Source: Actinomycetota bacterium (GTDB lineage: Bacteria; Actinomycetota; Thermoleophilia; Gaiellales; Gaiellaceae). From it: 64,000 nucleotides of DNA. The notes below the pieces were generated by a model. That model searched no databases and was not told the DNA's origin. It saw only the letters and a list, made by a program, of their open reading frames with translations. The translations under genes were made by a program, and so were the position numbers. Position 1 is the first letter of the stretch, and the number at the start of each line of letters is the position of its first letter. Positions 25,521 through 34,341 of the stretch are shown here, one piece after another. The stretch spans positions 1-64,000 of the forward strand of contig PLJC01000010.1 of NCBI GenBank assembly GCA_003139545.1. The letters are read 5' to 3'.

Positions 25521-26480
25521 CTAGACCTCCGCGGCGACGGCCGTACCGGGGTGCCTTTCCAACGCTGCTAGGTACCGCTCGGCGTCGAGCGCGGCCATAC
25601 AGCCGGAGCCGGCCGCGGTGACCGCCTGCCGGTAGGTGTGGTCCTGGACGTCGCCCGCGGCGAACACGCCGTCGATGTTCGTCTCCGTCGAGTGCGGCTT
25701 CGTCACCAGGTAGCCGGCCGCGTCGTGGTCGAGCTGGTCGACGAAGAGCGCCGTCGTCGGGTCGTGGCCGATGGCGACGAACACTCCGTCGGTCTTCAGT
25801 TCGGAGATGCCGTCGGTGACCGTGTCGCGCAGCATGACCGCCTCGACCTTCGCGTCGCCAAGGATGTCGTCGACGACTGCGTTCGTGATGAACGAGATCT
25901 TGGGGTTTGCGCGCGCCCGCTCGAGCATGATCTGCGAGGCGCGGAACTCGTTTCGCCGGTGCACGACCGTCACCTTGGTCGCGTAGCGGGTGAGGAAGTT
26001 GGCCTCCTCCATTGCCGAGTCGCCGCCGCCGACCACGACGAGCTCCTTCTCCTTGAAGAAGGCGCCGTCGCAGGTGGCGCAGGCCGACACGCCGCGGCCC
26101 TGGAAGTGCTGTTCGCGCGGGATCCCGAGCCAGCGCGCGGTCGCGCCGGTGGCAACGATGACCGTCTGGGCGCTGTACTCGTCGTTCTCGACCCAGACCC
26201 GGAGCGGCCGCTCGGAGAAGTCGACGCGGGCGACGTCGTCGGTGATGAACTCCGCGCCGAAGCGCTCGGCCTGGCGGCGGAACTCGGCCATCATCTCCGG
26301 CCCCATGATCCCGTCCGGGTAGCCGGGGTAATTCTCCACGTCGGTCGTGACCATCAGCTGGCCGCCCCAGTTGAAGCCCTCAATGACGAGCGGCGCCAGG
26401 TTTGCCCGCGCCGCGTAGAGGGCTGCGGTGTACCCAGCGGGGCCGCCTCCGATGATGATCAGCTCACGTGTTTCGCTCAT
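25521..26480 (-). CDS. trxB: thioredoxin reductase
   Basis: A 319-residue flavoprotein disulfide reductase. The FAD motif is IIGGGPAGYTAALYAARA near the start, the redox disulfide is ACATCDGAFF (CATC), and the NADPH motif is VVVGGGDSAMEEANFL. The C-terminal FAD block GVFAAGDVQDHTYRQAVTAAG closes the family signature. It reduces thioredoxin with NADPH in the cytoplasm. No trxA is adjacent; in this window the nearest thioredoxin folds are DsbA and the selenoprotein candidate. Confidence 0.96.
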   Translation of the reverse strand: MSETRELIIIGGGPAGYTAALYAARANLAPLVIEGFNWGGQLMVTTDVENYPGYPDGIMGPEMMAEFRRQAERFGAEFITDDVARVDFSERPLRVWVENDEYSAQTVIVATGATARWLGIPREQHFQGRGVSACATCDGAFFKEKELVVVGGGDSAMEEANFLTRYATKVTVVHRRNEFRASQIMLERARANPKISFITNAVVDDILGDAKVEAVMLRDTVTDGISELKTDGVFVAIGHDPTTALFVDQLDHDAAGYLVTKPHSTETNIDGVFAAGDVQDHTYRQAVTAAGSGCMAALDAERYLAALERHPGTAVAAEV

Positions 26481-26568
26481 GCCCGTCCTTCGCTAAAGAG
26501 GTGTGCTCTCTATTAAACGAATTCGGCCGGTTGGACGTTCCCGGCCCCGGAGCTTGTGCGATCCGGCT

Positions 26569-27573
26569 CTAGGCCGCGTCGAGCGCCCGGACGTGGGCGG
26601 CGGCCGGGAGCTCGGCCTGCTCGTCCGCCGCCTGGTCGAGCTTCGTCTCGAACCGATCGAGGCGCTTCTCGGCCGAGGCGTACTTGCCCTGGGCGTTTGA
26701 CAGGTGCTTGCCGACCAGGTCGAAGTCCTCCCGGAACACCGAGAAGTCCTTCTGGAGGGCGGCGCAGTACTGCATGACTTCCTCGGCCCGCTGCTCGATC
26801 TGCATCCCCTTCAGGCCGAGGACGATCATCTGCAGGTAGGCGGTGAACGTCGTCGCCGACACGGGGAAGACCCGCTTCCCGTGCGCGTACGTGAGGAGCG
26901 CGCCGGTCTTGCCGGAGATGAGCTCGTAGTGGATCGTCTCGGCGGGGAGATACATGAACGCGAGATCGAAGGTGCCGTAGTCGGGGCGGATGTACTTCGA
27001 CGCGATCGCGTCGATGTGCCCCTTCACGTCGCGCGCGAACGCCTTCTCGTGCAGCTGCTGCTCGGCCTCGTCGCCGGCGGCGGCCATGCGCTCGAAGTTG
27101 TCGAGCGGGAACTTCGCGTCCACGGGGAGCAGGAGGCCGGCGGCGCGGATGACCGCGTCCACCCGCTCGCCGCTCGGGAACGTGTACTGGACCTCGTAGG
27201 CATCGCGCGGCAGCCGGTCGCGGAGCAGGTTCTCAAGGAGCAGCTCGCCGAAGCCGCCGCGCGCCTTCGGGGGGCGCAGCGCCTGCTCGAGGCGGCCGAG
27301 GTCCTTGGCGCGCTCGTTCATCTCCGCGGTCGCCCGCGTCACCTCGCCGAGGCGCTCGTGGATCTTCGTCGCCGTCTGGCTGCTGCTGGCGAGCCGCCGG
27401 TCGAGGGTCTCGGTCACGTCGGCCAGCCGGCGGTCGACGTCGGCGTTGCGCTCGCTGAGCTGGCGCGTCGTGTCGTCGCGCAGCGCCGCGAGCTGGCTGG
27501 CGATGAGCCGCGGGAGCACGAGCGCCGCAGCGATGACGGCGAGCACGACGAGGATGAGGAGTCCGATGACCAC
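26569..27573 (-). CDS. rmuC: RmuC-like DNA recombination protein
   Basis: A 334-residue protein with an N-terminal membrane helix (VVIGLLILVVLAVIAAALVL). A coiled coil (about 40-110) follows, then the RmuC domain with RGGFGELLLENLLRD, RVDAVIRA, LLPVDAKFPLDNFERM and IASKYIRPDYGTFDLAFMYL. These are the PD-(D/E)XK-like core motifs (the Asp and AKF Lys). It limits DNA inversions or processes branched DNA. I chose GTG 27573; a TTG further upstream would add 20 residues. The 156-bp gap upstream carries a GCCGG/CCGGC hairpin followed by a T-rich stretch on the minus strand, a weak terminator candidate for dsbA. Confidence 0.88.
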   Translation of the reverse strand: MVIGLLILVVLAVIAAALVLPRLIASQLAALRDDTTRQLSERNADVDRRLADVTETLDRRLASSSQTATKIHERLGEVTRATAEMNERAKDLGRLEQALRPPKARGGFGELLLENLLRDRLPRDAYEVQYTFPSGERVDAVIRAAGLLLPVDAKFPLDNFERMAAAGDEAEQQLHEKAFARDVKGHIDAIASKYIRPDYGTFDLAFMYLPAETIHYELISGKTGALLTYAHGKRVFPVSATTFTAYLQMIVLGLKGMQIEQRAEEVMQYCAALQKDFSVFREDFDLVGKHLSNAQGKYASAEKRLDRFETKLDQAADEQAELPAAAHVRALDAA

Positions 27574-27729
27574 CGGGCCAAAGAACGCTAGAGGGCCGGT
27601 CGGACGGACCAAAGAAAATGCCGGCCCCAACAAACCCGAAGGTCCATCGGAACCGGCTTGCAGAGCCTATGTGCGGCGGCGCCCGGCCGTCAAGGAGGAA
27701 AAGCCCGCTATTTGCGGCTTAGTGGCCGC

Positions 27730-28545
27730 TTAAGCGAGGGCGTCGATCGCGGCGAAGAACGCCGACTCGGTGGGCACGCCTTCCCCGAAGTACTTCAGCG
27801 GCGCCCCGCTCTTGTTGAGGTACAGCGTCGGCGTGCCGTTCACCTTGTCTGCGGTCGCGTCCGCGTCGACGTCAGAGGCGGCCTTCTTCACCGAGGCGGA
27901 GCTCCGCGCCGCGAAGAGCGGGTCGATCTTCAGGCCGGGGACGCTGACTGCGATGTTGTAGAGCATCTGGTCGGTCAGCCACCCGGTGTTCTCCGTGCCC
28001 TGGTTGTCGTACAGGTTCTCGGAGAAGTTGAACGCCTTGTTCTGCTTCGCGGCGGCGATGGTCGCCGCCTGGCCGCGGATCGAGTCGGGGCCGATGAAGG
28101 CCCACGGCTTCATCACGACCTTGACCTTGCCCGTGCGAACGTACTTCGTGACGAAGTCGGGAAAGATCGTCGTCTCGAACTCCTGGCAGACGGGGCACTG
28201 GAGGTCGATGAACTCCGTCAGCGTGACCGGGGCGAACGGCGAGCCGAGTGTCGTCCCATTCTGCGGGATTCCCTTGAAGAGCGACTCGACCTGAGACGCG
28301 CCCGGGAGCCCGTTTGCGAGGCTGCCGACCGCGGCGTGGTTCTTCGGCAGCCCGCCGCCCTTGCTTCCGCCCCCGAGGACGACTGCGAGGACGATGATGA
28401 CCGCGATCACGGCGACGATCCCGCCTCCGATGGCGAGGGCGCGCGGCGATGCCTGGCGCCCGCGTCCGCCGACCGACCGGACCGGCGGCGGAGCCTTGAC
28501 CGACTCCGTGCGCCGAGCCTCCCTGCTCTTCTTCCCGCTAGGCAC
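27730..28545 (-). CDS. DsbA-like thiol:disulfide oxidoreductase, membrane anchored
   Basis: A 271-residue protein. A basic N-terminal tail is followed by one transmembrane helix (about 38-58) and an extracytoplasmic thioredoxin-like domain. The redox motif is FIDLQCPVCQEFE (CPVC), an all-helical insert follows, and the cis-Pro loop is VNGTPTLYL. It would oxidise or isomerise disulfides in exported proteins. It begins with GTG and overlaps the end of the DsbB-like gene by 8 bp, the expected electron partner. Confidence 0.9.
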   Translation of the reverse strand: MPSGKKSREARRTESVKAPPPVRSVGGRGRQASPRALAIGGGIVAVIAVIIVLAVVLGGGSKGGGLPKNHAAVGSLANGLPGASQVESLFKGIPQNGTTLGSPFAPVTLTEFIDLQCPVCQEFETTIFPDFVTKYVRTGKVKVVMKPWAFIGPDSIRGQAATIAAAKQNKAFNFSENLYDNQGTENTGWLTDQMLYNIAVSVPGLKIDPLFAARSSASVKKAASDVDADATADKVNGTPTLYLNKSGAPLKYFGEGVPTESAFFAAIDALA

Positions 28546-29104
28546 CGGCGGGAAGGGTAGCTGGCTCCTCGCTGCCTCCTGCCGCCGCGAGGCTTAAGAA
28601 TCCGATGAGGAGCAGGAAGCCGCTGAGCGCGATCGTCGGGATGGTGACGTAGCCGAACTCGTTGATCCATTTCACGGCGCAGCCGGCACCGACCTGGCAG
28701 GCCGCGGGGGTCGCGACCCAGTGATTCTCGACAAGGATGTGGTAGACGGACACGCCCGCGCCGATGATCGGGAACGGCAGGAGATAGCGCGCGAACTTGT
28801 AGTCGCCGTGCCGCGCCGCGAAGAGCAGCAGAAGCGACAGCGGGTACATGCAGATGCGCTGGAACCAGCACAGGTCGCACGGCACGAAGCCGGCGATCTC
28901 GGAGAAGAAGAGGCTGCCGCCGGTACCGAGCGCGGCGACGACGAACGCGGCCCACAGCTCGTAGCCCCAGAGCGCAGCCCGGAGGCGGCGCAGCGGCGCG
29001 CGGATGCCCGCGACGGCGAGGAGGCCGATGAGCGCCAGGGCGGCGGCGATCGCCTCCCCGGCGACGGCGAGCACGGCGAAGGCGACGATCGTGTCGTGCG
29101 TCAT
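28538..29104 (-). CDS. DsbB/BdbC-like disulfide-forming membrane protein
   Basis: A 188-residue protein with four to five membrane helices. The DsbB signature FVPCDLCWFQRICMYPL (CxxC) sits at the end of helix 2. A second Cys pair in ACQVGAGCAVKWINEFGYVT lies in the extracytoplasmic loop before the last helix. It would reoxidise the DsbA-like partner with quinone. ATG 29104 is chosen; the frame upstream of it runs antisense through tRNA-Leu and is not coding. Confidence 0.92.
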   Translation of the reverse strand: MTHDTIVAFAVLAVAGEAIAAALALIGLLAVAGIRAPLRRLRAALWGYELWAAFVVAALGTGGSLFFSEIAGFVPCDLCWFQRICMYPLSLLLLFAARHGDYKFARYLLPFPIIGAGVSVYHILVENHWVATPAACQVGAGCAVKWINEFGYVTIPTIALSGFLLLIGFLSLAAAGGSEEPATLPAGA

Positions 29105-29137
29105 GGCGAGACCTTGCCACAGCGCTACGCTCCGGGC

Positions 29138-29220
29138 GCCGGGGTGGCGGAACTGGTCAGACGCGCCCGACTTAAAATCGGGTGCCTTCGGGCATGCGGG
29201 TTCGAGTCCCGCCCCCGGCA
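29138..29220 (+). tRNA. tRNA-Leu (anticodon UAA)
   Basis: A cloverleaf with acceptor GCCGGGG/CCCCGGC and discriminator A. The anticodon stem is CCCGA/TCGGG with loop CTTAAAA and anticodon TAA. The long class II variable arm is TGCCTTCGGGCA, and the T arm is GCGGG-TTCGAGT-CCCGC. The next bases are CCT, so the terminal CCA is not encoded. It lies 18 bp before the glutamate dehydrogenase start. Confidence 0.95.
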
Positions 29221-29238
29221 CCTCACTACACTGCGCGC

Positions 29239-30525
29239 GTGGCAAGCCTGGAGGCATCGCCGCTCGAACGCCCGCTCGAGTGGGACACGCCGCTCTTCCT
29301 CATGGCACGCGCGCAGTTCGAGCAAGCGCTGCCGCACGCTGAGGTCTCGCCGATGGTGGCCGAGCGCCTGAGCTTTCCCGAGCGCGCCCTGATCATGAGC
29401 GTTCCGCTCCGCCGGGACGACGGCACGTGGCAGGTCTTCGCCGGCTACCGCGTCCAGCACTCGACCGTCCTCGGCCCGACGAAGGGCGGCATCCGCTACG
29501 ACCCCGAGGTCTCGCTCGGCGAATGCGCCGCGCTCGCGTGCTGGATGACGTGGAAGTGCGCGCTACTTCGCCTCCCGTACGGCGGCGCGAAGGGCGGCAT
29601 CCGCTGCGATGCGCACGCGCTCTCGCAGCACGAGCTCGAGCGGCTCACGCGGCGCTTCACGTCCGAGTTGTTCGCGGCCATCGGCCCGCAGGAGGACATC
29701 CCCGCGCCCGACATGGCGACGAACGAGCAGACGATGGCGTGGATGATGGACACCTACTCGACGCAGATCGGATACGCCGTTCCGGAAGTCGTGACGGGGA
29801 AGCCCATCTCGATCGGAGGCTCCGTCTTTCGCCGCGAGGCCACCGGCGCCGGCGTCGTCATGTGCACCGAGCGCGCGTGCGAGCGGATGGGCCTGAATCT
29901 CTCCGACCAGCGCTGCATCGTCCAGGGCTTCGGCAACGTCGGCGGCGTCGCCGCCACCGAGCTGAACGGGCGCGGCGCGACTGTCATCGCCGTCTCCGAC
30001 GTCTCCGGCGGCGTGCACGCGCGCGGCGGGCTCGACATCCCGGAGCTACACGCCTACGCCGCCGAGCACGGCTCGCTTGCCGGCTACGACCGCTGCGAAC
30101 GCGTCACGAACGAGGAGTTGCTCGAGCTGCCGTGCGACATCCTCGTCGTCGCTGCGCGCGAGGACCAGATCACCGGCGAGAACGCGGGGCGCGTGCACGC
30201 GAAGCTGGTGGTCGAGGGAGCGAACGGGCCGACGACGCTCGAGGCGGACGCCATCCTCGCCGAGCGCGGCATTCCGATCGTCCCCGACATCCTCGCGAAC
30301 GCGGGCGGCGTCACCGTGTCGTACTTCGAGTGGGTGCAGGACCTCGGCCGCCTGTTCTGGGATCGCGACGAGATCCGCATCAAGCTCGCGGACAAGATGG
30401 CGGACGCGTTCGACCGCGTGTGGGCGGTCGCCGACGAGAAGTCGGTCACGTTCCGGCAGGCGGCGATGGTCGCTGCGATCCGCGAGGTCGCGGGCGCGCT
30501 CGAGTCGCGGGGGATCTATCCATGA
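29239..30525 (+). CDS. gdhA: Glu/Leu/Phe/Val dehydrogenase (glutamate dehydrogenase)
   Basis: A 428-residue amino-acid dehydrogenase. The substrate-side motifs are GPTKGGIRYDP and LPYGGAKGGIRCD with the catalytic Lys. DIPAPDMATNEQTMAWMMD follows, then the NAD(P) Rossmann motif IVQGFGNVGGVAATEL and the VEGANGPTTLEAD and NAGGVTVSYFEW blocks. It interconverts glutamate and 2-oxoglutarate plus ammonia. GTG 29239 is the first start after the tRNA. The next gene overlaps by 4 bp. Confidence 0.92.
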   Translation: MASLEASPLERPLEWDTPLFLMARAQFEQALPHAEVSPMVAERLSFPERALIMSVPLRRDDGTWQVFAGYRVQHSTVLGPTKGGIRYDPEVSLGECAALACWMTWKCALLRLPYGGAKGGIRCDAHALSQHELERLTRRFTSELFAAIGPQEDIPAPDMATNEQTMAWMMDTYSTQIGYAVPEVVTGKPISIGGSVFRREATGAGVVMCTERACERMGLNLSDQRCIVQGFGNVGGVAATELNGRGATVIAVSDVSGGVHARGGLDIPELHAYAAEHGSLAGYDRCERVTNEELLELPCDILVVAAREDQITGENAGRVHAKLVVEGANGPTTLEADAILAERGIPIVPDILANAGGVTVSYFEWVQDLGRLFWDRDEIRIKLADKMADAFDRVWAVADEKSVTFRQAAMVAAIREVAGALESRGIYP

Positions 30526-30929
30526 GCGTCATCCGCGATGCGATGGTTCCGGAGCCGACGACGCTCTCGGACAAGGCGAACGCGCAGGACGCCGGCCGCT
30601 GCTTCGCCGACACGCCGGAGATGCGCGCCGTGTTCGTGTCGTCCGACGACGGCACGCTCGTCGGTGTGATCACGCGCAAGACGCTCGTGCGCGAGGTCGT
30701 CGCCGCAGGTCTCGATCCGCGCGAGGTCGCGCTGCGGGACATCGCCGAGCCGCCGCACTACACGCTCGACGCGTCGCTGCCGCTCGACGAGGGCTTCCGG
30801 ACGCTGGAGGAGCTCGATCTCGAGCGCGTGCCCGTGGTCGAAGGCGGACGCCTCGTCGGAGTGCTCTCGCGCGCGGTCGTGCAGCGGCGCCTCGCCGAGG
30901 ACGAGCCGCCGGCAGTCGAGGTCGGCTAG
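30522..30929 (+). CDS. CBS-domain pair protein
   Basis: A 135-residue protein with two CBS motifs, VFVSSDDGTLVGVITRKTLV and VPVVEGGRLVGVLSRAVV, and the DIAEPPHYTLDASLPLDEGF linker. CBS pairs bind adenine nucleotides. It starts in an ATGA overlap with gdhA, so it may modulate or report on nitrogen/energy status together with glutamate dehydrogenase. That link is inferred from position. Confidence 0.88.
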   Translation: MSVIRDAMVPEPTTLSDKANAQDAGRCFADTPEMRAVFVSSDDGTLVGVITRKTLVREVVAAGLDPREVALRDIAEPPHYTLDASLPLDEGFRTLEELDLERVPVVEGGRLVGVLSRAVVQRRLAEDEPPAVEVG

Positions 30930-30943
30930 TAGCTCGAGGACGG

Positions 30944-31816
30944 CTAGCAGCAGGTGTACGCGCCCGGCGGCGCGTCGCCTTCGACCGGCTCGGGCAGCTC
31001 TGCGGCCGCGAGCGCGACGCCGTCGAGGAGGTCGTGCTCGCTCACTTCGATCGCGTCGAGCGCATAGGCATCGAGCACGGCGACGAGGATGGCGGCGCCG
31101 GCGAGGATCACCGGTGCGCGTTCCGGCTCCATGCGCGGCAGGCCGCGGCGTTCGGCGACGCTCATGCCGGCGAGCCGCTCAAGTTGTTCACGCGCGCGCG
31201 CACGCGAGAGCTCGTAGCCGTGGACGTTCTCCGTGTCGAAGGCCGCGAGCTGCGTCACGGTCCCGGCGACGCCGATCGCCGCTCGGGGCGAAAGCTGTGG
31301 CAGGAGCGCGCGCGCTTCCGCGCTGCACCGTTCGACGTCCTCGTCGTATCTCTCGGTGAAGCGCACGGATCCCATCGGCAGGCTGACGTGGAAATCGTCG
31401 AGGACGAGCTCGGTTGAGCCGCCGCCGATGTCGAGCACGAGCGTGCCGGGTGGCGGATCGACGCCGCGCCGCGTCAGCTCCGCTTCCTCGTCGCCCGAGA
31501 GCAGCTGCGTGACGAAGCCGTAGCTCCACTCCACCTCGCCGAGAAAGGCCTCGCCGTTCTCCGCGTCGCGTACCGCGCTCGTCGCGGCAGCGAGTGTCCG
31601 CTCGGCGCCGAGCGATTCCAGTGTCCGCCGGTAATCGGCGAGGACGTTGCGCACGCGGGCGATGGGGAGGGGGAGGAGCCGGCCGCGCTCGTCGACGCCC
31701 TCGCCCAGCCGCGTGATGCGCGACTCGCGGTGGAGCTCCTCGACCCGGCCGTCGGCGACGTCGGCGACGAGCAGCCGCGTCGTATTCGTGCCGAGGTCGA
31801 CCGCCGCGACTCTCAC
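30944..31816 (-). CDS. Ppx/GppA exopolyphosphatase family protein
   Basis: A 290-residue protein of the ASKHA phosphatase fold. VAAVDLGTNTTRLLVAD is the first phosphate motif, AATSAVRDAENGEAFL the second, and VLDIGGGSTELVLDD the third. The length matches the short Ppx1-like forms that lack the C-terminal HD domain. It would cut terminal phosphate from polyphosphate and/or pppGpp. GTG 31816 overlaps the stop of the upstream small membrane protein. It ends with a Cys-Cys C-terminus. Confidence 0.9.
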   Translation of the reverse strand: MRVAAVDLGTNTTRLLVADVADGRVEELHRESRITRLGEGVDERGRLLPLPIARVRNVLADYRRTLESLGAERTLAAATSAVRDAENGEAFLGEVEWSYGFVTQLLSGDEEAELTRRGVDPPPGTLVLDIGGGSTELVLDDFHVSLPMGSVRFTERYDEDVERCSAEARALLPQLSPRAAIGVAGTVTQLAAFDTENVHGYELSRARAREQLERLAGMSVAERRGLPRMEPERAPVILAGAAILVAVLDAYALDAIEVSEHDLLDGVALAAAELPEPVEGDAPPGAYTCC

Positions 31817-32124
31817 TTGCGCGGGATGAGTGCGGTGAAGCTCGTCGCCTCTGCGAAGGCCTCGCGTAGGAGAGTCATCCGCGCGAGCGAGCTGCGCAGC
31901 GAGGCGACGCTGCGATCGAGCTCTTCCGTGTCGGTCGCGTGCTCGAGCTTCGTCACCGTCGCGTCGCCGAGGTCGGCGAGCCGGTCGAGCTCCCGCGCCA
32001 CGTGCCGGCGCAGCCGCTTGAAGCTCCGCCACGCCTGCAGCAGCCGCACAGCGAGCAGCACGAGCGCGGCCAGGGCGGCGAGCACGCCGACGGCCAAAGG
32101 CGCATAGATGAGCCAATTCCCCAT
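31813..32124 (-). CDS. small single-pass membrane protein with a coiled coil
   Basis: A 103-residue protein. One hydrophobic helix (LIYAPLAVGVLAALAALVLL, residues 5-24) is followed by a basic helix (RLLQAWRSFKRLRRHVAREL) and a coiled coil to the C-terminus. No family was recognised. ATG 32124 is chosen; the longer frame runs antisense into the initiator tRNA. It is coupled to the Ppx/GppA gene by a 4-bp overlap. Confidence 0.65.
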   Translation of the reverse strand: MGNWLIYAPLAVGVLAALAALVLLAVRLLQAWRSFKRLRRHVARELDRLADLGDATVTKLEHATDTEELDRSVASLRSSLARMTLLREAFAEATSFTALIPRK

Positions 32125-32165
32125 CGAGCGGATCGTAACGCGGGTGCTAGAATTCACCCTCGCGA

Positions 32166-32239
32166 CGCGGGGTGGAGCAGCCAGGTAGCTCGCCGGGCTC
32201 ATAACCCGGAGGTCGCAGGTTCAAATCCTGCCCCCGCTA
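32166..32239 (+). tRNA. initiator tRNA-fMet (CAU)
   Basis: The acceptor is CGCGGGG/CCCCGCT with an unpaired C1-U72, the D arm has CCAGGTAGCTC, and the anticodon stem CCGGG/CCCGG around CTCATAA ends in the three G:C pairs that mark initiator tRNAs. The T arm is GCAGG-TTCAAAT-CCTGC. The discriminator is A, with no encoded CCA. A strong terminator follows within 10 bp. Confidence 0.93.
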
Positions 32240-32243
32240 TTCA

Positions 32244-32270
32244 AGAAGCCCCGGAAACGGGGCTTCTTTT
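32244..32270 (+). terminator. rho-independent terminator after tRNA-fMet
   Basis: Perfect 9-bp stem AGAAGCCCC/GGGGCTTCT with loop GGAAAC, followed by a T run (TTTT including the last stem base). It directly follows the tRNA and would end its transcript. Confidence 0.92.
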
Positions 32271-32412
32271 CGTTCGGGCGTGGTTCGGATTGTCTGAGGC
32301 GGGAACGCTGCTGAAACCTGGGCGATTCTCAAGTTCAAGCCGTCAGTGCCGATCAGACGAGAGTGACGACCTTGGCGCTGAGCGCCGCCTTCCGGTCCCG
32401 GCGGCGCTCGCC

Positions 32413-34341
32413 ATGATTCACGGCATGACGTCGCGCGAGCAGAGCGAAGCCCTGCTGGAGGATCTAAACGCCCGTCTGTCGCGGTTGATCGAGATCCAGG
32501 AAGAGATCGCCGCCGCAGACTTCGGGCTGGACGAGGTTGCACGCCTGGTTGCAGACCGTGCGCAGGAACTGACCGGCTCCGAGGGTGCGACGGTCACCAT
32601 CCTCGATGAAGGCGAACCTCTGGTGCATGTCGTCGTCGGCGAAGGAACAACGACAGCTGATGTCCGCGTTCCGGTCCTACGCAGGGGCAAGGAGGTGGGA
32701 TCGCTCAGCCTTGCGAAGGCTGGCGTCACCGACACTGACCGCCGCATACTCGAGCTGCTCGCGATCCTCCTTGCTTCGGCAGTCAGCGACGCGGCCGAGC
32801 GCGAGGCGCGGCGCGATCAACGAGAAGCGCTCAGCCGTTTCGAGACCATTTTCGAGGCGGCCCCGATCGGCATCGGTCTCGTCAGCCTGGACGGCCGCCT
32901 GCAGAGCACGAACTCGGCGATGCGTGACATCACCGGACGCAGCGCCGAGGAGCTCGCGCGCCGAAGCACGATCGGATATACCGTGCCAGAGGACGTCGAC
33001 GAGGTCGTACGACTGTTCACCGGCATGGTCGAGGGGCAATACGACTCCTACCGGCACGAGATGCGTCTCTACGCCGACGATGGTGACGTCGTCTGGGTCG
33101 ATACCGCCACAGCGCTCCTGCGCGACGCGGATGGGACGCCCCAGGGGGCCGTTTCGATGGCTCAGAACATCACCAAGAGGCGCACGGCCGAAGAGCAGTC
33201 GCGCCAGTCGGAAGCGCGCTACCGCACCCTTGTCGAGCAGCTGCCGCTGATCACCTATATCGACATGCCCTATTCGTCCGACGAGGCCGCCGAGTACGTG
33301 AGCCCTCAGGTCGAGGAGATCCTCGGCTACAGCTTCGAGGAATGGCACTCGAGCCCCACGTTCTTCAACGAGCATCTTCATCCGGAGGATCGCGACCGCG
33401 TCAGCAAGGCGCACCGCGAGGCCCGCGAGACCGCCGAGCCGGTGGAGCTCGAATACCGGTTCATTGCCGCCGACGGCCGGGTCGTCTGGTTGAAGGACAG
33501 CAACGCCGTGGTACGCGACGAGACCGGCAAGCCGCGGTACACGCAGGGCTTCGCAGTCGACGTGACCGCTCAAAAACAGGCGGAGCTAGATCGCGAGGCG
33601 CTGCTCGCGCAGGCGCAGGAGCAGAACGAGCGCTTGCGCAAGCTCGACCGGATGAAGGACGAGTTCATCGCTCTGGTCTCGCACGAGCTGCGGACACCGT
33701 TGACGTCGATCTGCGGTTACAGCGAGCTGCTTCTGCACGATGTCACTCTCGCCGATCTCCCCGCTGCGCAGGTGAGCTGGCTCGAAGTGATCGACCGCAA
33801 CGCCGAGCGCCTGCTGCGGTTGGTCGAGGATCTCCTGATCACCGCGCAAGCGAGCGCCGGCAATCTCGCCCTCGAGATAGGCGAGCTCGACATCGCCGCG
33901 ATCATCGCGCAAGCGGTGGAGTCCAGCACGCCCGTCGCCACAGCGCGCGGGATCGCCCTCAGCTGCTCGACGGACTCGCTTCCCGCCGCCGAGGGTGACC
34001 GGCTCCGCATCGGGCAGGTCATCGACAATCTCGTCTCGAACGCACTGAAGTTCACACCGCCGGGCGGCACGATCGACGTGCGCGCCTATCCCCATGGCTC
34101 GGCAGTGCGCATCGAGGTCACCGACACCGGAATGGGCATCGGAGAGAGCGAGCAGGCGCAGCTCTTCGACCGGTTCTTCCGCACCGCACGTGCGCAGGAA
34201 GAGGCGATCCCGGGCGTCGGGCTCGGCCTCTCGATCTCGAAAGCGATCGTCGAGGCACATAACGGCCGGCTCTCCGTCAGCAGCGTCGAGGGAGTCGGCA
34301 CATCATTCTTTGTCGACCTGCCGGCGCTGAACCCGACCTAG
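32413..34341 (+). CDS. GAF/PAS sensor histidine kinase
   Basis: A 642-residue soluble kinase. A GAF-like N-terminal domain (about 10-130) has LIEIQEEIAAADFGLDEVA. Two PAS domains follow, at about 138-260 (FETIFEAAPIGIGLVSLDG) and 270-395 (PQVEEILGYSFEEW, PEDRDRV). Then come HisKA with the phospho-acceptor His424 (LVSHELRTPLTS) and an ATPase domain with NLVSNALKFT, DTGMGIGESEQ and GVGLGLSISKAIVEAHNG. There is no transmembrane segment and no adjacent response regulator (orphan kinase). ATG 32413 or 32425. The gene is convergent with the propeller gene, both stops in one CTAG. Confidence 0.9.
   Translation: MIHGMTSREQSEALLEDLNARLSRLIEIQEEIAAADFGLDEVARLVADRAQELTGSEGATVTILDEGEPLVHVVVGEGTTTADVRVPVLRRGKEVGSLSLAKAGVTDTDRRILELLAILLASAVSDAAEREARRDQREALSRFETIFEAAPIGIGLVSLDGRLQSTNSAMRDITGRSAEELARRSTIGYTVPEDVDEVVRLFTGMVEGQYDSYRHEMRLYADDGDVVWVDTATALLRDADGTPQGAVSMAQNITKRRTAEEQSRQSEARYRTLVEQLPLITYIDMPYSSDEAAEYVSPQVEEILGYSFEEWHSSPTFFNEHLHPEDRDRVSKAHREARETAEPVELEYRFIAADGRVVWLKDSNAVVRDETGKPRYTQGFAVDVTAQKQAELDREALLAQAQEQNERLRKLDRMKDEFIALVSHELRTPLTSICGYSELLLHDVTLADLPAAQVSWLEVIDRNAERLLRLVEDLLITAQASAGNLALEIGELDIAAIIAQAVESSTPVATARGIALSCSTDSLPAAEGDRLRIGQVIDNLVSNALKFTPPGGTIDVRAYPHGSAVRIEVTDTGMGIGESEQAQLFDRFFRTARAQEEAIPGVGLGLSISKAIVEAHNGRLSVSSVEGVGTSFFVDLPALNPT

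Noticed and set aside
27574-27729. Riboswitch upstream of rmuC
   Set aside because: Only a weak hairpin with a T-rich tail is visible; no known aptamer consensus.
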